A stretch of DNA of 64,000 nt from Agreia bicolorata (GTDB taxonomy: Bacteria; Actinomycetota; Actinomycetes; Actinomycetales; Microbacteriaceae). The position numbers and the translations under genes are program-made. Under the pieces are notes generated by a model that did not search any database, was not told the DNA's origin, and saw nothing but the letters and a program-made list of their open reading frames with translations. This document shows, piece by piece, positions 27,789 through 35,918 of the stretch; within the stretch, counting starts at the first letter, position 1, and each line of letters begins with the position of its first letter. Location of the stretch: assembly GCF_000938265.1 (NCBI RefSeq), contig NZ_JYFC01000002.1, positions 124,001 through 188,000 on the forward strand, given 5' to 3'.

Positions 27789-28854
27789 CAGCGTCGCCGC
27801 GAAAGCGGAGAAGCGTAGCGCGCCGGCGGGCATCCCCCCGCTGGCGCGCTACCTCGCCATACGGCTGGGGGTGACGGCCCTGCTTATGCTGGGCGTCACC
27901 CTCGTCACCTTCATTCTCACCAACCTGGTGCCCGCCGACCCTGTGCAGGCGGCCCTCGGCGAGCAGGCGGCGGCGAACCCCGAGATCGTGGCGCAGTTCC
28001 GCGAGAACGCGGGCCTCGACAAGCCGCTGCCGGTGCAGTACTTCACGTATCTCGGCCATCTCTTCCAGGGCGACCTCGGTACCTCCACTCAGACCCGCAC
28101 CTCCGTGGCGACGGAGCTGGGCAAGGCGTTTCCCGCCACCATCGAACTCGCGGTCGGCGCCATCCTGATCTCGGCCATCATCGGAATCGGCCTCGGACTC
28201 TGGGCTGCGCTGCGCCAGCGAACCTTCGTCGACCAGATCATCCGTGTCGTGAGCCTCATCGGGCTCTCGGTTCCGGCGTTCTGGATGGCCCTGCTCGTGT
28301 ATTTCATCTTCTTCTTCCAGCTGCGGCTGTTCCCCGGGTCGGGGCGTCTCGACCCCGCGGCGATCGCGCCCCCGCACGTGACCGGCCTCTACACGGTCGA
28401 CTCGTTGCTGGCCGGGCAGTGGGCCACATTCGGCGACGCCGTCTACCACCTCGTGCTGCCGGCATCCGTTCTCGCCCTCTACACGATCGGCCTGCTCACG
28501 CGCTTCTCGCGCTCGGCCATCCTCGAAGTGCTCGACGCCGACTACGTGCGCGGCGCCCGGGCCAAGGGGCTCACCGGTCGCACTGTTGTGCTCAAGTACG
28601 TGCTGCGCGGCGCCCTCGTGCCCATCATCACGGTGCTCGGCATCGCGTTCGGCTCGTTGCTCAGCGGAACCGTGCTGGTCGAGAAGGTCTACTCGTGGCA
28701 CGGGCTCGGCGAATACGCCTTCTCCTCGGCCACCAAGCTCGACCTGCCCGCCATCATGGGCGTGGGCCTCGTCGTGGGCATCGTCTACATCGGCCTGAAC
28801 TTCATCGTCGACATCGCATACGGCTTCATCGACCCGAGAGTGAGGGCCGCATGA
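27772..28854 (+). CDS. Peptide ABC transporter permease (DppB-like)
   Basis: 360 residues with six membrane helices, starting at RYLAIRLGVTALLMLGVTLVTFILTNLVPADPV. The permease EAA loop is ADYVRGARAKGLTGRTVVLKYVLRGAL, and the C-terminus is FIVDIAYGFIDPRVR, as in DppB/OppB. The TTG start at 27772 overlaps the binding-protein gene by 17 bp. A later start is possible, since the first 25 residues are poorly conserved in type. The stop overlaps the next start (ATGA). Confidence 0.92.
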   Translation: MPESSNSVAAKAEKRSAPAGIPPLARYLAIRLGVTALLMLGVTLVTFILTNLVPADPVQAALGEQAAANPEIVAQFRENAGLDKPLPVQYFTYLGHLFQGDLGTSTQTRTSVATELGKAFPATIELAVGAILISAIIGIGLGLWAALRQRTFVDQIIRVVSLIGLSVPAFWMALLVYFIFFFQLRLFPGSGRLDPAAIAPPHVTGLYTVDSLLAGQWATFGDAVYHLVLPASVLALYTIGLLTRFSRSAILEVLDADYVRGARAKGLTGRTVVLKYVLRGALVPIITVLGIAFGSLLSGTVLVEKVYSWHGLGEYAFSSATKLDLPAIMGVGLVVGIVYIGLNFIVDIAYGFIDPRVRAA

Positions 28855-29759
28855 GCCAGACAACCGCGCCCGCTTCGCAGGCCCAACCGGATGTTCTGGC
28901 TGTGGCTGCCCGACGCCGGCTCCGCTTCCCGGCGGCCCTGCGCAATCCGCTGGCCGTCACAGGAACAGCGATCATCGTCGTCTGGCTGGTGCTCGCCCTG
29001 CTCGCGCCGATGATCAGCCCCGCAGATCCCCTGGCGCAGAACTTCGACCGGCTCCAGCCTCCGAGCGCGGCGCACTGGTTCGGCACCGACCAGCTGGGCC
29101 GGGATGTGCTCGCGCGCGTTCTCGACGGCGCACGCGTGTCGATCATCCTGCCCCTGCTTCTCGTTGTGTCGTCGCTGTTGGTCGGAACGATCGCGGGCTC
29201 GATAGCCGGCTACTTCGGCAAGGTCGCCGACGAGGTCATCATGCGCATCGCCGACCTGGTCTTCGCGTTCCCCACGATCATCCTGGCGATGGTCATCGCC
29301 GCGTCGCTCGGCCCGAGCCTCACCAACGCCGTGATCGCCATGCTGATCGTGTCGTGGCCGGCCTACGCCCGCGTCACCCGATCGCTCGTGGTCGTGGCGT
29401 CGCGCTCCGAGTACGTGGTGGCCGGCCGCCTGCTCGGCAACAGCCCGTTCACCTCGCTCGGCAAAGACATCCTGCCCAACATCATCGCGCCGGTCGTCGT
29501 GCTCGCCACTCTCGATGTCGGCACGGCCATCCTGCTGCTCGCGGGCCTGTCCTTCCTGGGTCTCGGCGCCGTTCCGCCGACTCCCGACTGGGGCGCGATG
29601 GTCTCCGACGGCGTGCAGAACTTCTCGTCGTGGTGGATCTCGGTGTTCCCTGGCCTCGCCATCCTCACCGTCGTTCTCGCGTTCAACTTCCTCGGCGACG
29701 CGCTGCGAGACGGTCTCGACCCGCGCACTGCCGACGCTGTGAAGGGACGCGCACTGTGA
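28851..29759 (+). CDS. Peptide ABC transporter permease (DppC-like)
   Basis: 302 residues. The N-terminal OppC_N segment LRNPLAVTGTAIIVVWLVLALLAPMISPADPLAQ is followed by HWFGTDQLGRDVLARVLDGARVS, typical of DppC/OppC. The loop SEYVVAGRLLGNSPF takes the EAA position, and the C-terminus is NFLGDALRDGLDPRT. ATG 28851 overlaps the preceding stop by 4 nt. The partner permease is the previous gene. Confidence 0.93.
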   Translation: MSQTTAPASQAQPDVLAVAARRRLRFPAALRNPLAVTGTAIIVVWLVLALLAPMISPADPLAQNFDRLQPPSAAHWFGTDQLGRDVLARVLDGARVSIILPLLLVVSSLLVGTIAGSIAGYFGKVADEVIMRIADLVFAFPTIILAMVIAASLGPSLTNAVIAMLIVSWPAYARVTRSLVVVASRSEYVVAGRLLGNSPFTSLGKDILPNIIAPVVVLATLDVGTAILLLAGLSFLGLGAVPPTPDWGAMVSDGVQNFSSWWISVFPGLAILTVVLAFNFLGDALRDGLDPRTADAVKGRAL

Positions 29760-30631
29760 GCACAATCCCTGAAGGTGCATCTTTTGTAGGCAAGCCCAAG
29801 GCATCCGGCGGTCTCAGCATTCGCGACCTGACGCTGTCGATCGGTCGCGGTTCCTCGGCCAAGAACATTCTTCGGGGCATCTCGTTGGATGTTCCGAGCG
29901 GCCAGATCACCGGCCTGGCCGGCGAATCCGGATCGGGTAAAACCATGACGGGCATGACCGTTCTCGGCCTGCAGCCCGCCCAGGCGAAGGTCACCGGAAC
30001 GATCGAGTTCGACGGGCGCAATCTGCTCGAGCTGCCCACGAAGAAGCTCAACACCCTGCGCGGAAACGACATCGCGATGGTGTTCCAAGACCCGACGTCG
30101 AGCCTGCACCCCATGCTCTCGATCGGATCGCAGCTCACCGACCACCTGCGCCAGCACACCGGCATGTCGAAGCGCGAGGCACTCGAACGCGCGCGCGTGG
30201 TGCTCGAGCAGGTCAAGGTTCCCGACCCGGCCGGCGCGCTGAAGAAGTACCCGCACCAGTTCTCGGGCGGACAGCTGCAGAGAGTGGCCATCGCCTCGGC
30301 GATCATGTGCAGCCCCAGCGTGCTCATCGCCGACGAGCCCACCACGGCGCTCGACGTGACCGTACAGGCGGGAATTCTGCGGCTGCTGCGCGAACTCTGC
30401 GACGACCTCGGCCTCGCCATTCTTCTCGTGACCCACGACCTCGGAGTGATGAGCGCCCTCGCCGACACCATCGCGGTCATGCGACAGGGCGAGATCGTGG
30501 AGCACGGAGACCGGTTCCAGGTGATCACTGCGCCGCGCGACCCGTACACGAAGGCGCTGATCGACGCTCTGCCGCACGACGGCTCTGCCGGCTCGGCCCC
30601 GGATTCAGCCTCGACAGGAGATGCGTCATGA
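29756..30631 (+). CDS. Peptide ABC transporter ATP-binding protein (DppD-like)
   Basis: 291 residues with Walker A GESGSGKTM, Q-loop MVFQDPTSSLHPM, signature FSGGQLQRVAIA, Walker B LIADEPTTALD and H-loop VTHDLGV. The GTG start at 29756 overlaps the preceding stop (GTGA). The usual C-terminal CxxxxPLC iron-sulfur-like tail of DppD is absent, since the sequence ends soon after YTKALIDALPHD. It pairs with the next ATPase. Confidence 0.93.
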   Translation: MSTIPEGASFVGKPKASGGLSIRDLTLSIGRGSSAKNILRGISLDVPSGQITGLAGESGSGKTMTGMTVLGLQPAQAKVTGTIEFDGRNLLELPTKKLNTLRGNDIAMVFQDPTSSLHPMLSIGSQLTDHLRQHTGMSKREALERARVVLEQVKVPDPAGALKKYPHQFSGGQLQRVAIASAIMCSPSVLIADEPTTALDVTVQAGILRLLRELCDDLGLAILLVTHDLGVMSALADTIAVMRQGEIVEHGDRFQVITAPRDPYTKALIDALPHDGSAGSAPDSASTGDAS

Positions 30632-31407
30632 CGTCGTTGCTCGAACTCGACAGTGTCAAGGTGAGCTATCGCGTGGCGGGCAAACCCCGGCTCGTGGCGG
30701 TGGATGACGTGAGCCTCTCGCTCGGCACCCGTCAGGTGCTCGGTCTCGTCGGCGAGTCGGGCTGCGGAAAGTCCACGCTCGCACGAGCCATCTGCGGCCT
30801 CGAGGGCCTCGACAGCGGCTCGATCACGTTCGACGGCACGCCCGTGAAACGCCTCGGAATGCGCACCCGCGATCGCAAGCTGTTGCGCATCCAGATGGTC
30901 TTTCAGAACCCCTACGCCTCGCTGAACCCGCGACGCACGATCGGTAAGCAGATCGAAGACGGCCTGCGCGTCAACCCCGATCGCACGGCGTGGACGGTTC
31001 CCGATCTGCTCGCGCACGTCGAATTGGATGCGTCGGCCCGGTCGCGCTTCCCGCACCAGTTCTCGGGCGGGCAGCGCCAGCGCATCGCGATCGCCCGGGC
31101 GATCGCCTCGGGACCGGACCTGCTTGTCGGCGACGAGCCCATCGCATCCCTCGACGCGTCTCTGCAGGCGCGGGTCGCCGGGCTCATGCGCAACCTGGCG
31201 CTCGAGACCGGGGCATCGCTGCTGTTCATCAGCCACGATCTCTCGGTGGTGAGGGTCATCGCCGACGACGTGGCCGTGATGAGCAAGGGCAAGATCGTGG
31301 AGCGCGGCGACGTGAACGAGGTGTGGTCGAATCCGCAGCAGCCGTACACGCAGCAGCTGCTGTCGGCGATTCCGAAGGTCGACGGGCTGGGCATCCTGCC
31401 GGGTTGA
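30628..31407 (+). CDS. Peptide ABC transporter ATP-binding protein (DppF-like)
   Basis: 259 residues with Walker A GESGCGKST, Q-loop MVFQNPYASLNPR, signature FSGGQRQRIAIA, Walker B LVGDEPIASLD and H-loop ISHDLSVV. It is the last gene of the five-gene operon and overlaps the previous stop by 4 nt. The C-terminus YTQQLLSAIPK is typical of DppF/OppF, though the protein is shorter than the usual 320 residues because the oligopeptide C-terminal extension is absent. Confidence 0.93.
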   Translation: MTSLLELDSVKVSYRVAGKPRLVAVDDVSLSLGTRQVLGLVGESGCGKSTLARAICGLEGLDSGSITFDGTPVKRLGMRTRDRKLLRIQMVFQNPYASLNPRRTIGKQIEDGLRVNPDRTAWTVPDLLAHVELDASARSRFPHQFSGGQRQRIAIARAIASGPDLLVGDEPIASLDASLQARVAGLMRNLALETGASLLFISHDLSVVRVIADDVAVMSKGKIVERGDVNEVWSNPQQPYTQQLLSAIPKVDGLGILPG

Positions 31408-31430
31408 CCCCTGCCGTTCCCTGAGCCCCG

Positions 31431-31456
31431 CCGTTCCCTGAGCCTGTCGAAGGGCC
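31431..31456. repeat. R1 repeat copy after the peptide ABC operon
   Basis: CCGTTCCCTGAGCCTGTCGA plus AGGGCC matches the R1 consensus. A truncated second copy, CGTTCCCTGAGCCCC, precedes it at about 31415-31429. Both lie just after the operon stop at 31407. Confidence 0.7.
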
Positions 31457-31473
31457 GGTTCCGTGCCTCCCGT

Positions 31474-31619
31474 CGACTCGGCGCACAAGCGCCCAAACCG
31501 CCGGGGATGGGTGCATGTGCGCCGGCTCGATCACGATGCCCCGATCCACTCGGCGCAGATGCATGTTCCCGGGGTTCTGAGGGTGCATGTGCGGCGAGTG
31601 GATGCGCGGTCCCGTGGGT
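31474..31619. repeat. R2 repeat, full copy 1
   Basis: About 146 bp that align along their length with 34459-34618 (most bases identical by eye). The unit has two consecutive dyads: CGACTCGGCGCACAAGCGCC facing GGGTGCATGTGCGCCGGCTC, and CACTCGGCGCAGATGCATG facing GGGTGCATGTGCGGCGAGTG. It ends with GATGCGCGGTCCCGTGG. No protein is supported here. The region 31408-31656 is otherwise empty. Confidence 0.75.
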
Positions 31620-31656
31620 GCCCGGATCAAGTTCGTCTACCTGCTGCGGCGCGATA

Positions 31657-32424
31657 CTAGTAAAGCGTCGAGGTTTCGTGAGCGGGGGTACATGCCTCTA
31701 CTCGTATGCGTCGGTGAAGGGTGCGCAGCCTCACTGCGATCGTGGTGAAAACGGCGACGAGTAGATACGCGGGGATGAACAGAACGGCGAAAGCCAGGTA
31801 GTACGACGTCGCCGCGAACGGGGCGAGAGCCGATTGCATGACCTGGGTGAACGTCAGACTGATGTACATCGTGTTCTGGGCAACCGTGAGGCAGAGTGGC
31901 AGCGATAGTGCGGCGAAGGACACGGCCCCGAGGATGCGGCTGCTCGAGCGCAGCAGTGCCAGCAGCGCCAGAAGCAGGCCGAGGGTCACGGCGATCAGGC
32001 CCGTGAACGACGAAACTCCCCACGCGGTGGGAACGTTTGTCAGCACTCTGACCGTGGAGGCCAGGGTCAGGATGGCGACCGCAGCGCCCAGAGCCACCGC
32101 GACCGCGCTGAGTCGGGAGTATCGAGTCCGCAGTGCAGGCGAGGCCGCGGACAGCTGTCGGCGGTGCTCCTGCTGCAGTTGGCGTTCTCTCCAGAGCACA
32201 TCGGCGCCCATTCCGGTGAGTGCTCGAGTCAGGATGCTCACTGTGGTGGCGCGGTTCGACTGTTCGGCTGCGACCGCGGCGGCGTTGTGCTCGAAGAGGT
32301 CTGATGCGATCTCGTCCGCGCGGTCCCGCGCTGCAGCCTCAGGCAGGCCTCGTGTGTAGAGAGCGACCCAGCGCAGCACCCAGACGGCCAGACCGGGGTT
32401 CAACAATCCAGGGCGGCCCTTCAC
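31657..32424 (-). CDS. Membrane protein co-transcribed with a PadR regulator
   Basis: 255 residues. An N-terminal helical cytosolic part of about 90 residues (LRWVALYTRGLPEAAARDRADEIASDLFEH) is followed by four membrane helices at about 105-240. The N-terminal pattern resembles the HAAS signalling domain found with PadR regulators in Gram-positive bacteria. The ATG overlaps the PadR stop by 4 nt (ATGA), so the two are translationally coupled. The function is unknown; a PadR-linked membrane stress sensor is a reasonable guess. Confidence 0.75.
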   Translation of the reverse strand: MKGRPGLLNPGLAVWVLRWVALYTRGLPEAAARDRADEIASDLFEHNAAAVAAEQSNRATTVSILTRALTGMGADVLWRERQLQQEHRRQLSAASPALRTRYSRLSAVAVALGAAVAILTLASTVRVLTNVPTAWGVSSFTGLIAVTLGLLLALLALLRSSSRILGAVSFAALSLPLCLTVAQNTMYISLTFTQVMQSALAPFAATSYYLAFAVLFIPAYLLVAVFTTIAVRLRTLHRRIRVEACTPAHETSTLY

Positions 32425-32789
32425 GATGTGGCCAATCGGCCGGGCGCTGGGTTGAAAGCGGCTTTCGCGGCGAGCTTCTCGTTCGCGTGTGCCTGGAGCG
32501 CTCGAGCGCCCGCCGCCGTCACCTCGTAGAGTCGGCGCCGTGGGCGGCCATCACTCTCGGCCGTTTCCGGCGCCTCCCAGACGGCCACGAGCATCCCGCC
32601 CTCGACCAATCGGCCGAGGGTCTTGTAGAGGGTGCCGTGGGCGGTCAGCCCCCGGCTCTCGTCTGATCTCGCGATCGAGGCTGCAATCGTGTACCCGTAG
32701 GGGTCCGTCTCTGATGCGGACAGCTCGACGACTGCAGACAGGATCGAATACTCCATCGGCAGGATCACCCCCGCTTTGCGTCTAGGCAT
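32421..32789 (-). CDS. PadR-family transcriptional regulator
   Basis: 122 residues. The PadR winged helix is visible: LPMEYSILSAVVELSASETDPYGY, SRGLTAHGTLYKTLGRLVEGGML and the wing GRPRRRLYEVTAAGARAL. ATG 32789 (MPRRKAG) is chosen because the next upstream in-frame ATG would run across the operator-like dyad at 32801. The gene is coupled to the downstream membrane protein. Confidence 0.88.
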   Translation of the reverse strand: MPRRKAGVILPMEYSILSAVVELSASETDPYGYTIAASIARSDESRGLTAHGTLYKTLGRLVEGGMLVAVWEAPETAESDGRPRRRLYEVTAAGARALQAHANEKLAAKAAFNPAPGRLATS

Positions 32790-32800
32790 GCTCAAAGAAT

Positions 32801-32816
32801 AGGAAGATAGCTTCCT
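32801..32816. promoter_or_regulatory. PadR operator candidate
   Basis: The dyad AGGAAG-N4-CTTCCT lies 12 bp upstream of the PadR start, in an AT-rich stretch running into CTTTTTGTCAAC. PadR proteins commonly repress their own promoter through such sites. Position and symmetry are seen; function is inferred. Confidence 0.5.
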
Positions 32817-32846
32817 TTTTGTCAACATCGGATTCCGTCTCGACTT

Positions 32847-32894
32847 CTTGTGCTTTCTATCCAGTACAAGTTTGTGCTACCTTGCCAGTACAAG
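32847..32894. promoter_or_regulatory. Tandem 24 bp operator-like repeats upstream of the membrane protein/YtrA operon
   Basis: Two abutting 24 bp units, 32847-32870 and 32871-32894, each have the form (C/T)TTGTGCT-N8-AGTACAAG. The half-sites are TTGTGCT and AGTACAA, an imperfect dyad. They end 42 bp before the ATG at 32937. YtrA-type GntR regulators bind such spaced dyads, and this operon encodes one (33989-34354), so autoregulation is likely. Confidence 0.6.
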
Positions 32895-32936
32895 TAGGCG
32901 GCCCGCACGGGCCTGCTCCCTGTCGCTGGAGGTCGA

Positions 32937-33992
32937 ATGTTCCTGTCTCTGCTCATCACGATCAAGAACCTTATTCCGCCGCCGGAGATAGCGCTGACTC
33001 TGGGTGTCGTACTGTTCGCGCTGTCGTGGATTCGACCTCGACGGATCATCTCTCTGCCGCGAGCCGGTGCCCGCACGGTACTGCTCGCATGGGTCGGGAT
33101 AGCGGGATCGCTGCTCGTCGTCGTCATCGCGACCATCGTGAGTGCCATCGCCGTCGCATCGTACGCACACCCGACATCCGGTTTCGATGGATGGTGGCGC
33201 CGCCCGGTCCCGCTCTTCATCGCGACCGTCGTGGTGGCCATCGCGGCGCTCGCCCTGCGCCGGATGCCGCTGCCCGCCCCGGGCGAGCGGGCGATCGCTC
33301 CTCGTCGACCGTGGCATTCCTTCGTGTCGAGGATGTTGCTCTGGATCTCGGGCATCGCGGCCGCTCTCCTGGCTGTCACGGCGCTCTGGCAGGGCGCCAT
33401 CGGGGTGTCCGCACCCAAGGGTGCTCAATTTCTCGGAAATGTTCCCGTGCCGACCGACTTGCCTATTTTCATGACATTCAACAGCGGGTACGGCTTTGTC
33501 GCAGGCACGGGCTGGCCCAATTACCTGCCCACTCTCGTCGTCTTGGCTGTTGCCGCGGTGGTCTTCGTCGTCGCCCTGCGTACGGACGCCAATCGTCCGC
33601 TGTTTGCCCGGTCGTGGGCATCCAGTGTTCGTGCAGAGCGGGAGCTGACGGCTCGTGTGCTCACGTTCATCCTTCTGGGAGGCCTGATCACGACCCTGGG
33701 TGCGGTGTGGATGCACGCGGGGTCGATCGGACAGGGCATGATCGGGCTGACTGACGTGAGGCTGAATGAGGGGCTCGATGGGTCTGATCCGTCTGCGGAG
33801 CCCGTACTTATCGGGAGTGGCTACTATGCGATCGCCCGGCCCATGAACCTGATCGGCCACTTTCTGCAGGCGGCCGGCGTGGCATTTCTGCTGCGACTCG
33901 CGGTCGACACGGCTCGAGCCTTGGTCGCGTCGCGTCGCGTCGCTGCCGACACCTCGAACCGCGAGGCGACATCCACGGGCGTTCGCCGATGA
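32937..33992 (+). CDS. Seven-helix-type membrane protein paired with a YtrA-like regulator
   Basis: 351 residues with about seven hydrophobic segments: LLITIKNLIPPPEIALTLGVVLFAL, TVLLAWVGIAGSLLVVVIATIVSAI, PLFIATVVVAIAALAL, LLWISGIAAALLAVTALW, TLVVLAVAAVVFVVAL, VLTFILLGGLITTLGAVW and a C-terminal helix at about 310-330. An extracytoplasmic loop (GNVPVPTDLPIFMTFNSGYGF) may bind a ligand. Its end overlaps the GntR start by 4 nt. I do not recognise the family. Confidence 0.75.
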   Translation: MFLSLLITIKNLIPPPEIALTLGVVLFALSWIRPRRIISLPRAGARTVLLAWVGIAGSLLVVVIATIVSAIAVASYAHPTSGFDGWWRRPVPLFIATVVVAIAALALRRMPLPAPGERAIAPRRPWHSFVSRMLLWISGIAAALLAVTALWQGAIGVSAPKGAQFLGNVPVPTDLPIFMTFNSGYGFVAGTGWPNYLPTLVVLAVAAVVFVVALRTDANRPLFARSWASSVRAERELTARVLTFILLGGLITTLGAVWMHAGSIGQGMIGLTDVRLNEGLDGSDPSAEPVLIGSGYYAIARPMNLIGHFLQAAGVAFLLRLAVDTARALVASRRVAADTSNREATSTGVRR

Positions 33993-34354
33993 CCGGCACG
34001 ACCCCGAGTTCCGCCGACGAGATCGCGGCGCTGTTCCGAGGGGCGATCCGCTCGGGCCGCCTCGGCGATGGCGAGCGCCTCCCCACCGTGCGCCAGACGG
34101 CAAAAGACTTCGACGTCGCTCAGGCAACAGCCGCGAAAGCCTATAAAGCCCTCGAGCACGAGGGTCTCGTCGTGACCCGCACCGCGGCAGGAACTCGCGT
34201 TGCACCCGGAGCATCACGAGCTCCGCAGGTGGTCATCGAACGTGCTCGGGCCCTTGCGGAGGCGGGTGAAGGCGCGGGGGTGCCTTTGGATGACGTTGTG
34301 GCCATTCTTCGCGCCGTCTGGATGGCGGACGATGCGGAGCCCGAGAGTCACTGA
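33989..34354 (+). CDS. GntR-family regulator, YtrA-like (short form)
   Basis: 121 residues. The GntR winged helix is at about 8-72 (EIAALFRGAIRSGRLGDGERLPTVRQTAKDFDVAQATAAKAYKALEHEGLVVTRTAAGTRV; key parts are LPTVRQTA and ALEHEGLV). A short helical C-terminal tail of about 45 residues replaces a ligand domain, as in YtrA-type regulators that control adjacent membrane or ABC genes. It is translationally coupled to the membrane protein upstream. Confidence 0.88.
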   Translation: MTGTTPSSADEIAALFRGAIRSGRLGDGERLPTVRQTAKDFDVAQATAAKAYKALEHEGLVVTRTAAGTRVAPGASRAPQVVIERARALAEAGEGAGVPLDDVVAILRAVWMADDAEPESH

Positions 34355-34420
34355 ACGGTCGAGCGCCGGTATCGGATGGGCGCTGATGCGTGCCGTTCCC
34401 TGGGTTCCGCCGTTCCCCGC

Positions 34421-34442
34421 CGTTCCCTGAGTCTGTCGAAGG
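34421..34442. repeat. R1 repeat copy
   Basis: CGTTCCCTGAGTCTGTCGAA plus GG. Two truncated copies (TGCCGTTCCCTGGG, CCGTTCCCCG) precede it, suggesting reduplication of the CGTTCCC end. Confidence 0.65.
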
Positions 34443-34458
34443 ACCCGGCGGGTTGCGG

Positions 34459-34618
34459 CGACTCGGCTCACAAGCACCCAAAACGCCGCCGATGGGTGCA
34501 TGTGCGCCGACTCGATCGGGCGGCGCGCATCCACCCGGCGCAGATGCACGTTCCCGGGGTCCTGAGAGTGCACTTGCGGCGAGTGGATGCGCGGTCGCGT
34601 GGATGCGAGGTCCCGTGG
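34459..34618. repeat. R2 repeat, full copy 2
   Basis: Aligns with 31474-31619 almost end to end: CGACTCGGCTCACAAGCACC, GATGGGTGCATGTGCGCCGA, CGGCGCAGATGCACGTTCCC and GAGTGGATGCGCGGTCGCGT are shared with few changes. An extra GTGGATGCG-type unit is repeated at its right end. Confidence 0.75.
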
Positions 34619-34650
34619 ATGCGCGGAACAGTGCTGCTCCGGCCGGATGC

Positions 34651-34720
34651 GCCGAGCGCGGGTGTTCGGACGCGCCGCGGTGGCGCGGCCACCGCGCTCG
34701 GCGAGAACTCCCGCGTTGGA
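34651..34720. repeat. R3 palindromic repeat, copy A
   Basis: An inner perfect stem CGCGGTGGC (34676-34684) and GCCACCGCG (34688-34696) with a 3 nt loop, flanked by outer arms CGCGGGTGTTC (34657-34667) and GAACTCCCGCG (34705-34715, one mismatch). The same design occurs at 41587-41645, 41839-41897 and 49741-49805. Confidence 0.8.
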
Positions 34721-34812
34721 ATCCGGGCTGCGACGCGATTTGTTGGGGGAGTCGGCAATATCTGTTGCGTCGAAGTGCTTCGCGTCGTACTCTGCTGAGA
34801 GCGCGTTCACAA

Positions 34813-34826
34813 TCGAAGCGCTTAAA
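34813..34826. promoter_or_regulatory. LacI operator upstream of the xyloside regulator
   Basis: TCGAAGCGCTTAAA, a near-palindrome centred on GCGC, matches the perfect TCGAAGCGCTTCGA site found before the binding-protein gene at 35919. It implies autoregulation of the LacI gene that starts 35 bp later. Confidence 0.7.
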
Positions 34827-34860
34827 CAGACCGCACCACCCCAGACACCGGAGTCTTCTG

Positions 34861-35886
34861 ATGGCGACAATCAACGACGTGGCGCAGGCCGCGGGTGTGT
34901 CGATCTCCACGGTGTCTTACGCTCTGTCGGGCAAGCGCTCCATCGCTGCGTCCACGCGCCAGCGCATCATGCGCGCCATCGACGAGCTCGAGTACGAGCC
35001 AAACGCAGGGGCCCGGATGCTTGCGGGTGCCCGCACGAACATCCTCGCCCTGAGCGCGCCCCTCGGCCCCGACGGTCACCTGCCCACGCACATGCGATTC
35101 GTGACGAGCGTGGTCGAGGCGGCGCGGGCGCACGACTACGACGTGCTGTTGCTGGCGACCGACGACGAGGTGTCGGGCATCCGCCGTGCCGCATCGCGGT
35201 CGTTGATCGACGGTGTCGTTGTTATGGGCGTTGCCACCATCGACGAGCGTGTGCCCCTGGTGCGCCGCCTCGGTCTTCCGTCGGCCTTCATTGGAATCCC
35301 TCCGGGCGTCGACGATATGTCATGCATCGACCTCGACTTCGATCGGGCGGGGCGCGACGCGGTGGCCATGCTCGCCGACGCCGGTCACACCTCGATCGGT
35401 GTGATCGGACATCCGCACAGCTACGTCGACCGCGACACCAACTTCATCCGCCGCTTCACGCACGGATTCGATGAGGAGTGCCGGCAGCGCGGTGTGCGCA
35501 CGGCGACCCAGTGGCCGGAGATCGGTCGAACGGGCGGGCAGCAGGCATACGATCTGCTGCGCGAACAGCTTCCCGACATGACCGCGCTCGTCTTTCACTG
35601 CAATGAGCCGATCGTCGAAGGGGCCCTTCGTCGTATCGCCGAGCTGGGGCTTTCGATTCCCGGTGATCTGTCGGTTCTCGCTGCCTGCGCCAGCTATGCG
35701 GCCGACGAACTCGAACCGCCGCTCAGCGCGATCCCCCTTCCTCTCGACGAGATGTGCCATTCGGCCGTCGAGAATGCCCTGGCCCTGGTCGATGCGCTCG
35801 GCGATCCGAAGGTCACGCTGATCGCTCCGACTTTCCTCGACCGCGGCTCCATCGCCGCTCCCGGCCCCGTCGCCAACCAGGCCTGA
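34861..35886 (+). CDS. LacI-family regulator of the alpha-xyloside operon
   Basis: 341 residues. The LacI headpiece ATINDVAQAAGVSISTVSYALSGKRSIAASTRQRI is followed by the hinge region (YEPNAGARMLA) and a periplasmic-binding-like sugar domain (LIDGVVVMGV, MLADAGHTSIGVIGHP, LSVLAACASYAADELEPPL). ATG 34861 has a GGAG 7 nt upstream. The matched operators at 34813 and 35919 flank the gene, indicating that it represses itself and the downstream transporter/GH31 genes until an inducing xyloside binds. Confidence 0.92.
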   Translation: MATINDVAQAAGVSISTVSYALSGKRSIAASTRQRIMRAIDELEYEPNAGARMLAGARTNILALSAPLGPDGHLPTHMRFVTSVVEAARAHDYDVLLLATDDEVSGIRRAASRSLIDGVVVMGVATIDERVPLVRRLGLPSAFIGIPPGVDDMSCIDLDFDRAGRDAVAMLADAGHTSIGVIGHPHSYVDRDTNFIRRFTHGFDEECRQRGVRTATQWPEIGRTGGQQAYDLLREQLPDMTALVFHCNEPIVEGALRRIAELGLSIPGDLSVLAACASYAADELEPPLSAIPLPLDEMCHSAVENALALVDALGDPKVTLIAPTFLDRGSIAAPGPVANQA

Positions 35887-35918
35887 TGTTCGATTCGAAG
35901 GGAGTTCTGCGCGCATTA

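Larger units (their letters stand above)
34355..34860. other. 506 bp gene-free region holding R1, R2 and R3 repeats and the LacI promoter
   Basis: There is no supportable gene. In order it carries R1 fragments (34390-34442), R2 copy 2 (34459-34618), R3 copy A (34651-34720), then about 100 bp of promoter sequence with a LacI operator at 34813. The repeats are in the same order as part of the 31408-31630 and 41577-41902 regions. Confidence 0.75.

Noticed and set aside
31463-31764. Short open frames across the R2 repeat
   Set aside because: Their translations repeat the R2 sequence and have no ribosome site or domain.
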